Assembly (NCBI GenBank): GCA_027297025.1
Contig: JAPUIM010000356.1
Location: 1 to 5,353 of the forward strand
Direction: 5' to 3'
DNA from: Bacteroidota bacterium
GTDB lineage: Bacteria > Bacteroidota > Bacteroidia > Cytophagales > Cyclobacteriaceae
DNA length: 5,353 nt
Numbering within the stretch: the stretch's first letter is position 1; every line of letters starts with the position of its first letter. The translations under genes and the position numbers were made by a program. Positions 1-5,353 of the stretch are shown here, piece by piece. The notes beneath the pieces are model-generated. The model ran no database searches. It was given only the letters and a program-made list of their open reading frames with translations, and was not told the origin of the DNA.

Positions 1-438
1 GGCGAACTCAATGGTTTTGAACAATTGTATAAGGATTTTAAAGGCCAGATCGCCCAGGTGAAACGCAAACGAAAACGAAGTCGTAACGCGGAGATCTTAA
101 ACGATGAAGTATATGCCAACTGTTTTCGCAGCGTATATGACGGTTACAAAAATTCACTTCAATTATATTTCGAAAGTTATAAGACCTTGGTAACTTTTAT
201 CCAAGACAAAAGCCTGGATGCTTCTTTCTATTTTAATATCATTAAGACCCATTGGTCCGAACAGGAAATGATCATTCAATTTTACTACTTGCTGTTTTAT
301 ACCCAAAATAAAAGCTTAAAACCCATGGTGGAAAAGCATGGTTTGTTCCAGGGACTTAATCAACGTTACGTGACTGAGATTGATAAATTTCACTTGGAGA
401 AGTTAAAAGCCAGCGCCTATCAATCAAGGGACAAGTGA
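1..438 (+). CDS. putative phage abortive infection (putAbiC-like) protein, C-terminal part (5' end outside window)
   Basis: The reading frame is open from the first base (it begins GELNGFEQLYKDF) and stops with TGA at 436-438, so 145 codons of the C-terminal part are visible. A TTG at 25 could be taken as a start, but the frame is open upstream and the residues before it fit the family, so I treat the gene as truncated by the window edge. The block at about 226-350 (Y-F-N-I-I-K-T-H-W-S-E-Q-E, then an aromatic-rich FYYLLFY, then KSLKPMVEKHGLF) has the layout I associate with the C-terminus of putAbiC (AbiC-like) proteins. In those, a Y..I/L...-S..E segment is followed by L.FYN and then FKPLIEKYGLF. 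A very basic stretch, KRKRKRSR, lies at about 61-84. No membrane segment is visible in this part; AbiC-type proteins often carry theirs in the N-terminus. The role in phage defence is inferred from family resemblance only. It could instead be an unrelated helical protein. Confidence 0.6.
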   Translation, partial: GELNGFEQLYKDFKGQIAQVKRKRKRSRNAEILNDEVYANCFRSVYDGYKNSLQLYFESYKTLVTFIQDKSLDASFYFNIIKTHWSEQEMIIQFYYLLFYTQNKSLKPMVEKHGLFQGLNQRYVTEIDKFHLEKLKASAYQSRDK

Positions 439-451
439 TGGTCGAATAGAC

Positions 452-970
452 ATGGGAACCTCCCTGAAATTGGAAAAGGTAGGGCCTGCACAGGTTCATG
501 CATTAGTCAAGTTGGCCCGCCAAACGTTTGAAGATGCATTCAGCTGGGAAAACAATCCCTCGGACATGCATTTATATATGGAAAAGGCTTTTTCAGTACC
601 ACAGATGGAATCCGAACTTGGCGATCCCAGATCTACATTTTATTGGATATTAATAAATCTCAATCCATTGGGTTATTTCAAATTAAAAGAGAAAACTGCC
701 AAAGGTTTGGAAGGTTATCAGGTGCTTGAATTGGAAAGGATATATGTGGTCAAGGATCATCATGGAGCTGGCCTAGCTTCCCAATTAATGCGAAAAGCTG
801 TCGACATTGGCCAAAAAAAGGGATTCGACTATATATGGCTAGGGGTGGCTGATACCAATCATCGGGCCCTAGCATTTTACAGAAAATGGGGATTTATAGA
901 ATTTGATACACATATTTTCCAGTTGGGTCAGGATCCCCAAACCGACCTATTGCTTAAGAAAAAGCTTTGA
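452..970 (+). CDS. GNAT family N-acetyltransferase, PaiA-like
   Basis: This complete 172-residue cytoplasmic protein is the usual length for a single-domain GNAT enzyme, which moves an acetyl group from acetyl-CoA to an amine. The acetyl-CoA binding motif A is at residues 94-115: strand LERIYVV, then KDHHGAGLASQLM, where HHGAGLA takes the place of Q/RxxGxG/A. The later beta-strand IWLGV is at 128-132. The motif B helix, with N136 and the AFYRKWGF block (Y143 a likely general acid), is at 136-148. The N-terminal pattern (TFEDAF, N-P-S-D-M, Y-M-E-K-A-F) and the C-terminal QTDLLLKKKL resemble PaiA, a spermidine/spermine N1-acetyltransferase of Bacillus, so a polyamine or related amine substrate is plausible but unproven. 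The ATG at 452 is the first good start; the ATG at 438, overlapping the previous stop, hits a stop after three codons. The gene lies 13 bases after the putAbiC-like gene, which suggests one transcript. No strong Shine-Dalgarno motif is seen, as is normal in Bacteroidota. Confidence 0.88.
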   Translation: MGTSLKLEKVGPAQVHALVKLARQTFEDAFSWENNPSDMHLYMEKAFSVPQMESELGDPRSTFYWILINLNPLGYFKLKEKTAKGLEGYQVLELERIYVVKDHHGAGLASQLMRKAVDIGQKKGFDYIWLGVADTNHRALAFYRKWGFIEFDTHIFQLGQDPQTDLLLKKKL

Positions 971-979
971 TTAATTTCC

Positions 980-2647
980 CTAAGCCGGCACTGGTTCTCT
1001 AAACCCGACCCAGGTAAACCGTTTTATTACATATTCCGGATTGGTAAAAGATGCATTTCCTGCCGGATTTCCTCCGGTTACATGGAAATCGGAGAACCCA
1101 GCATTCTGATTCAAATAAATATTACCCACCAGGTTAAAAGAAACCGGAGTAGCGGCCAACGACATTTCATCTACAATCTTTTCCTTCAGCTTACCATCTG
1201 TGGTATATGCCCCACAGGAAATCGCCCCATGTTTGATGGCCATTTCTTTTGCCAGTTGAATAGACTGATTGGTATTTTCGGTTTTAATTAATAAAGCAAT
1301 AGGACCAAACAATTCACTGCTAAACAAGTCCTTTTGGGAAGCGTCCACTTCCACTACTACTGGTGTTGCAGTGCGGGCTCCCTTAAACATAGGATTTTCA
1401 ATGGTTCGCGATTCCAGCCATACCTTCCCCTTAAGCTGGCTGGCCTGCGCTATTCGATCACAGGTCTTTTTGTTTTGAATAGCACCCAGTACAAAAGGTC
1501 CTGCCTTGGGGTTATCCACCAACCCATTTATGGAGTCCACAAACTTTTGTGCTAATTCATCAAATCCCACTTGGCCATCACTAGTTTTGATGCCGTCCTG
1601 AGGGATAAAGAAATTTTGTGGCGCAGTGCACATCTGACCGGAATACAGGGATACTGAAAAAGCCAAATTGCCCAGCACTTTGTCCAGGTCATCGGTAGAG
1701 TCCAATATCACTGAATTGACGCCCGTTTTCTCAGTAAATACCGTTTTGCCACTTAATGCTTCCAGATAATTACCAAAGTCTGAATTGCCGGTATAATCGA
1801 TCAGTTTTACTTGCTCATGCTCAGCCAAATCTTTGGTAATCATTTGATCAAAGGTGTCTACTGCTAATTGACAAATGTTAGGATCATTTCCGGTTTCTTG
1901 TAAGACTTTTTGAATTTCCGAAACCACCAAAGCAATAGGTAAAACGGCACCGGGGTGAGGTTTCATTATTACCGGATTTCCAGTAATTAAACTGGCATAA
2001 ATACCGGGAACGGAGTTCCAGGTAGGAAAAGTGGAACAACCAATAACCAGGCTTAAACCCTTGGGGACTGCCCTCCATTCCTTTTGTATTTGTATGTTGT
2101 ATTTTCCCATGGGTTTATCCCATAAAGCATTTTGTGGAAATCTTTTCAACTCTTCATAACCAGAAGCAATCGCTTCTAGCGCCCTATCTGAAGCGTGGGG
2201 ACCGGAAGCCTGAAAAGCCATCATAAAACCCTGTCCAGTGGTATGCATGGTGGCATAAGCAATTTCAAAAAATCTTTCCTTTACCCGTTCCAAGCTTTCA
2301 ATCAAAATCCCAGCCCGGTCTTCAGGACTCACTTTACGCCAACTATGAAACGCCTTTGATCCCTTCTCGATCAAATCATTAACATTATAAATGGGGTATT
2401 GAATGCCCAAAGGTTTTTGCAGGTAAGGCGACTCCTCATCTCCTTTCCAATCAACGGGATCGCCCTGGTTTAATTCTTTGAATTTTTTATCTAAACCCTG
2501 CTGAAATTTCTCCCTTCCCTCCTGGTCCGCAGTTTCACCATATATTTTAGGGGACGGATGTTCCGGATATTGAGCAAAAAATGTCCGTTGATGTACGGCC
2601 TGAATGGCATTGTCCAATATAGACTGGTGTCTTTGAAAAAAATCCAT
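980..2647 (-). CDS. paaN: phenylacetic acid degradation protein PaaN (stand-alone aldehyde dehydrogenase)
   Basis: This complete 555-residue cytoplasmic protein is an NAD(P)-dependent aldehyde dehydrogenase of the PaaN type. Visible catalytic residues are N211 in FPTWN (oxyanion hole), K229 in MKPHP (cofactor binding), the YTGNSDFG loop at 285-292, E306 in TEKTG (general base), C340 in SGQMCTAP (nucleophile) and ELFGP at 445-449. E306 and C340 are 34 residues apart, as in classical aldehyde dehydrogenases. The N-terminal block with YPEHPSPKIYGETA (27-40) is characteristic of PaaN. The length fits the short PaaN subfamily (about 550 residues), not the roughly 680-residue E. coli PaaZ: the C-terminal MaoC-like oxepin-CoA hydratase domain is absent. 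The expected role is oxidation of the semialdehyde formed after ring opening of the phenylacetyl-CoA pathway, with a separate hydratase opening the ring. No other paa gene is in the window. The ATG at 2647 aligns with the usual family N-terminus. It is preceded by A-rich sequence rather than a Shine-Dalgarno motif. The gene ends 9 bases from the convergent acetyltransferase gene. Confidence 0.93.
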   Translation of the reverse strand: MDFFQRHQSILDNAIQAVHQRTFFAQYPEHPSPKIYGETADQEGREKFQQGLDKKFKELNQGDPVDWKGDEESPYLQKPLGIQYPIYNVNDLIEKGSKAFHSWRKVSPEDRAGILIESLERVKERFFEIAYATMHTTGQGFMMAFQASGPHASDRALEAIASGYEELKRFPQNALWDKPMGKYNIQIQKEWRAVPKGLSLVIGCSTFPTWNSVPGIYASLITGNPVIMKPHPGAVLPIALVVSEIQKVLQETGNDPNICQLAVDTFDQMITKDLAEHEQVKLIDYTGNSDFGNYLEALSGKTVFTEKTGVNSVILDSTDDLDKVLGNLAFSVSLYSGQMCTAPQNFFIPQDGIKTSDGQVGFDELAQKFVDSINGLVDNPKAGPFVLGAIQNKKTCDRIAQASQLKGKVWLESRTIENPMFKGARTATPVVVEVDASQKDLFSSELFGPIALLIKTENTNQSIQLAKEMAIKHGAISCGAYTTDGKLKEKIVDEMSLAATPVSFNLVGNIYLNQNAGFSDFHVTGGNPAGNASFTNPEYVIKRFTWVGFREPVPA

Positions 2648-2764
2648 GGGTAAATTGTTTGTTTTTTGAAATATCCGCGAAGATAAGGCTTATCCCGCAT
2701 TTCATCCAGCATTCCGAATAAATCTGGATTATTAAAGTGATTTTCCCATGACACCAGAATAAAC

Positions 2765-2789
2765 CCTTAGGAAATAGTTGTACCTAAGG
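2765..2789. promoter_or_regulatory. perfect 7-bp inverted repeat in divergent intergenic region (candidate operator)
   Basis: The arms CCTTAGG (2765-2771) and CCTAAGG (2783-2789) are exact reverse complements separated by 11 bases, giving a 25-bp dyad. It lies about 118 bases upstream of the paaN start and about 51 bases upstream of the peptidase start, between the two divergent genes. Size and spacing would suit a dimeric regulator such as a TetR-family protein. There is no T-run after either arm, so a terminator is less likely. A third CCTAAGG occurs at 2891-2897. Function is inferred from position only; a 7-bp perfect repeat can occur by chance. Confidence 0.35.
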
Positions 2790-2840
2790 TTACTTTATTA
2801 TCAAAAGGGGTATAATTTTAATGTAGGCAACACTAATGTT

Positions 2841-5353
2841 TTGAGAAATTACTGGACCCTTTTATTGTTTATAGGTATGGCCCATCTGACCCTAAGGGGT
2901 CAGGAGCTAAGGAAATTCCAATTTCCCCCAGGAATAACGGTAAATGATTGTCAAACCCAAGTCATTATTTTCAAACTCAAACCGGATATTGATCTGGCTG
3001 AAGATCTTGAGAGTGATAATGATCTGCTGGAAATTCATCAGGTCGATCAGGTTATAGAAATGACTGATTGTCAACCTCTTTTTCCTAACGCACAATACCA
3101 ACCCCACCAAACCAGACTGGCTAATATCTATAAGGTTCAACTTCCACCTGGAACTGATCTTTTGAAGAGCATTAATAAACTACTCCAATATTCCAATGTA
3201 GAGTACGCAGAGCCACTGTATAAAATAAGCCTGCTTTATGTGCCCGATGATCCCGAGGCAGATCCCGATACGGGTTCACAGGTTCACCTATCAATAGTTC
3301 GGGCTTATGATGCCTGGGATATACAAAAAGGGGATACCTCTCAAATCATTGCAATATTAGATACTGGAGTCAAACTGGATCATGAGGACCTCACTGACAA
3401 TCTTGCTTACAATTATGATGATCCAATTAATGGGCTGGATGATGACAACGATGGATTCATAGACAATTTTATGGGTTGGGATATAGCTGATGATGACAAT
3501 GATCCAACCGCCGATTTTGATGGTCATGGCAGCGAAGTGACCGGAGTAAGTTCTGCCAGTACCGACAATGGTCTGGGAGTAGCTGGGGTAGGTTTCAATG
3601 CAAAATTTCTGCCTATTAAGATATTTAGATCATCTGACAATGGATTTATGAACGGGTATGAAGCCATCACTATGGCAGCGGAGCAAGGAGCAAGTGTGAT
3701 CAACTTATCTTGGGGGGGACCCGATGCTTATCAACAATTTGCCCAGGACATCATAGACTTCGCTGTTTTGGACATGGACGTAGTAGTGGTGGCTGCCGCT
3801 GGCAATACCGATGCAGAACTCACCTTTTATCCTGCCTCTTATAATAATGTACTGTCGGTGGGGGCCACTGAAAATGATGATACCAAGGCCGGTTTTGCTA
3901 CCTATAGCCGCCACATTGATCTAATGGCCCCTGGCACCACCAATTACACCACCAAAAATGACGGTAGTTATGGAAATGCTAACGGATCATCTTTCTCCGC
4001 ACCCTTGGTGGCAGGGGCGGCTGCTTTGGTACGGGCCCAATTTCCCGATTTGACCGCCCTGCAGGTTATGGAACAGATAAGGGTTACTGCCGATGATATT
4101 TATCAAATTCCCTTCAATTTACCTTATGATGAAAAACTGGGAAAAGGACGGCTCAATATGCACGAAGCGCTAACCAACAATTCAGTGCCTTCAATAAGAA
4201 TAACTGATCTTTCTTATCAAAACAGTTTCGGAGAATTCATTTTCTACGATGACACGGTTACTATTACCACCGAGCTAATCAATTTCCTTAATCCCACCCA
4301 ATCATTAAAGGTGACTCTCTCCAGCAGCTCATCGTCTATTACCCTGATTGATTCTATTTATCAGCCCGGGGTGGTAAACACCCTGGAATCCATCGAGAAC
4401 CAAGGGAGTGAATTTAAGGTACGGGTGGAAAATGATTTGCTGCCTGGGGATACCCTGGAATTTCGATTGGGATTTGAAGATGATGAATACCAGGATTTTC
4501 AATACTTCAACCTGATCACCTCCCCTGACTACCTCACCGTGGAAAATGGGGATTTTGAAATGACAGCCGGCAAAAATGGCTATTTAGGATATAATATGAA
4601 TGGGTTCCAACAGGGGATTGGATTAGAATTTGAGGGTAATAAACTGGTAGACCATCTGGGTCTTATCCTGACTGTACATCCTGACTCTGTGTCCAATAAT
4701 GTGGTCAACGATTTTATGGCAATGGAAAGGGATGAATCTTTTATAACCACCAAAAACATAAGATATTTTAATAATTCAACTGCCAGCGAAGATCTCCGGT
4801 CACAATTTAATGATAGTAATGAGGGCGATTTTTCAATGGGATTAATTGTAGAAGAAAAGTTATTGGGTTTTCAAGGGCCAAATAATAAATCTTTCTTAAT
4901 TATTGAATATAGGGTAATCAACAATGGGAGCAAAGACCTACAAGATCTGTATGTGGGTTTCTATTCAGATTGGAATTTAGAAGATCAGCTTAGTAACCGG
5001 GCGGATTGGGATGGCAATCTAAATTTGGGTTATGTGTTTGACGGAACCAGCACTAACTATGCAGGGATAGCCCTTTTGACCCCTCAGAGTCCAGCTTATT
5101 ACGCGATCGACAACTTAACATTAAATGGAAATACTCAGGATATTGGGAATGATTTCACCAAAACTGATAAGTATAATTTTATTTCAGGAGGAGTGGCAAA
5201 ATCGCAAGCTGGACAAATGGGTTCAGGAAACGACGTTTCTCACTTGGTCGGTGGAGCCATCGATGAACTACTTCTAAATCAAAGTACCAAGATAGCCTTC
5301 GTTTTGGTAGCAGGACATACCTTGAACGATCTACAAGCTGCAGTTTCACAGGC
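2841..5353 (+). CDS. secreted subtilisin-like S8 family serine peptidase (3' end outside window)
   Basis: 837 complete codons are visible, with no stop before the window edge. I chose TTG at 2841 because the sequence from there reads as a signal peptide (RNYW, hydrophobic TLLLFIGMAHLTL, then RGQ). The in-frame ATG at 2877 would cut it off, and the frame is closed by TAG at 2775. Residues about 30-150 form a propeptide ending in VPDDPEADPD. The S8 catalytic domain spans about 155-445: D174 in AILDTGV, H229 in DGHGSEVTG, INLSWGG at 287-293, oxyanion-hole N322 in AAAGN, and nucleophile S384 in GSSFSAPLVAG. It ends near GKGRLNMHEAL (434-444). All catalytic residues are present, so it should be active. 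An Asp-rich loop at 193-227 may bind calcium. The following roughly 390 residues look like beta-rich domains. They include FNLITSP (556-562) and a DWNLEDQ...NRADWD segment (710-724), a pattern I associate with secreted Bacteroidota peptidases. A type IX secretion C-terminal sorting domain is expected beyond the edge but is not seen. The product is probably exported, with an extracellular protein-degrading role. Confidence 0.9.
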   Translation, partial: MRNYWTLLLFIGMAHLTLRGQELRKFQFPPGITVNDCQTQVIIFKLKPDIDLAEDLESDNDLLEIHQVDQVIEMTDCQPLFPNAQYQPHQTRLANIYKVQLPPGTDLLKSINKLLQYSNVEYAEPLYKISLLYVPDDPEADPDTGSQVHLSIVRAYDAWDIQKGDTSQIIAILDTGVKLDHEDLTDNLAYNYDDPINGLDDDNDGFIDNFMGWDIADDDNDPTADFDGHGSEVTGVSSASTDNGLGVAGVGFNAKFLPIKIFRSSDNGFMNGYEAITMAAEQGASVINLSWGGPDAYQQFAQDIIDFAVLDMDVVVVAAAGNTDAELTFYPASYNNVLSVGATENDDTKAGFATYSRHIDLMAPGTTNYTTKNDGSYGNANGSSFSAPLVAGAAALVRAQFPDLTALQVMEQIRVTADDIYQIPFNLPYDEKLGKGRLNMHEALTNNSVPSIRITDLSYQNSFGEFIFYDDTVTITTELINFLNPTQSLKVTLSSSSSSITLIDSIYQPGVVNTLESIENQGSEFKVRVENDLLPGDTLEFRLGFEDDEYQDFQYFNLITSPDYLTVENGDFEMTAGKNGYLGYNMNGFQQGIGLEFEGNKLVDHLGLILTVHPDSVSNNVVNDFMAMERDESFITTKNIRYFNNSTASEDLRSQFNDSNEGDFSMGLIVEEKLLGFQGPNNKSFLIIEYRVINNGSKDLQDLYVGFYSDWNLEDQLSNRADWDGNLNLGYVFDGTSTNYAGIALLTPQSPAYYAIDNLTLNGNTQDIGNDFTKTDKYNFISGGVAKSQAGQMGSGNDVSHLVGGAIDELLLNQSTKIAFVLVAGHTLNDLQAAVSQ
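2886..2903 (+). repeat. perfect stem-loop in the peptidase signal-peptide coding region
   Basis: CTGACCC (2886-2892) and GGGTCAG (2897-2903) are exact reverse complements around the four-base loop TAAG. This gives a GC-rich 7-bp stem about 45 bases after the proposed TTG start and 9 bases after the in-frame ATG at 2877. In mRNA it could slow ribosomes or limit initiation at the internal ATG. No T-run follows, so it is not a typical terminator. A functional role is inference; it may be a by-product of the codons used. Confidence 0.4.

Noticed and set aside
953..968. Possible hairpin around CTTAAG / AAGCTTT at the end of the acetyltransferase gene
   Set aside because: These are short separate palindromes with weak AT-rich pairing and no proper stem with a following T-run, so they do not support a terminator.
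1082..1555. Several overlapping + strand reading frames of about 70 codons
   Set aside because: They lie wholly antisense to paaN, whose protein has all family motifs. Their translations show no recognisable domain.
1884..2078. A 64-codon - strand frame inside paaN
   Set aside because: It is an out-of-frame shadow of the paaN coding sequence with no protein-like features of its own.
2811..2816. TATAAT as a -10 promoter box for the peptidase gene
   Set aside because: Bacteroidota promoters normally use a TAnnTTTG -7 element with TTTG near -33. The nearby TAATTTTA lacks the final G, and no well-spaced upstream element was found, so I do not call a promoter.
2907..3140. A 77-codon - strand frame opposite the peptidase propeptide
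   Set aside because: It is antisense to a clear coding region, and the translation has no recognisable features.
3712..3718. Run of seven G as a possible phase-variation site
   Set aside because: It encodes the conserved SWGG segment in frame, and the frame continues intact for over 500 codons. A single short run is weak evidence for switching.
3705..3914. A 69-codon - strand frame opposite the peptidase catalytic domain
   Set aside because: It is antisense to conserved S8 motifs and best explained as a coding shadow.

Overview
This window reads as ordinary chromosomal DNA from a member of the Bacteroidota (Flavobacteriia or Cytophagia-like). The support is moderately AT-rich sequence, start codons without clear Shine-Dalgarno motifs, a stand-alone PaaN-type aldehyde dehydrogenase, and a very large secreted subtilisin-family protease whose long C-terminal part has the look of Bacteroidota secreted peptidases. 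The taxonomic call is an inference, not proven by the sequence.

Layout, left to right. (1) Bases 1-438, + strand: the 3' part of a gene that enters from the left edge. Its C-terminal pattern fits the putative phage abortive infection (putAbiC/AbiC-like) family. (2) Bases 452-970, + strand, 13 bases downstream and probably co-transcribed: a complete GNAT acetyltransferase most like the PaiA polyamine N-acetyltransferase group. (3) Bases 980-2647, - strand, meeting the acetyltransferase tail to tail with a 9-base gap: a complete PaaN aldehyde dehydrogenase of phenylacetate degradation, with the expected catalytic residues. (4) Bases 2648-2840: a 193-base intergenic region between divergent genes. 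It contains a perfect 7-bp inverted repeat and a short protein-like reading frame on the - strand that runs into the paaN start. (5) Bases 2841-5353, + strand, running off the right edge: a secreted S8 (subtilisin) serine peptidase with signal peptide, propeptide, full catalytic domain and about 400 residues of C-terminal region. A strong small hairpin lies in its signal-peptide coding region.

The genes do not form one obvious pathway. The first two may be a small transcription unit touching an accessory or defence-related region, paaN is catabolic, and the peptidase is a separate secreted product. I see no CRISPR array, tRNA, rRNA, insertion sequence or clear terminator. No new multi-gene system is convincingly visible. 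The most interesting loose ends are the intergenic palindrome, the hairpin at the peptidase start, and the upstream reading frame with a slippery run at the paaN start.
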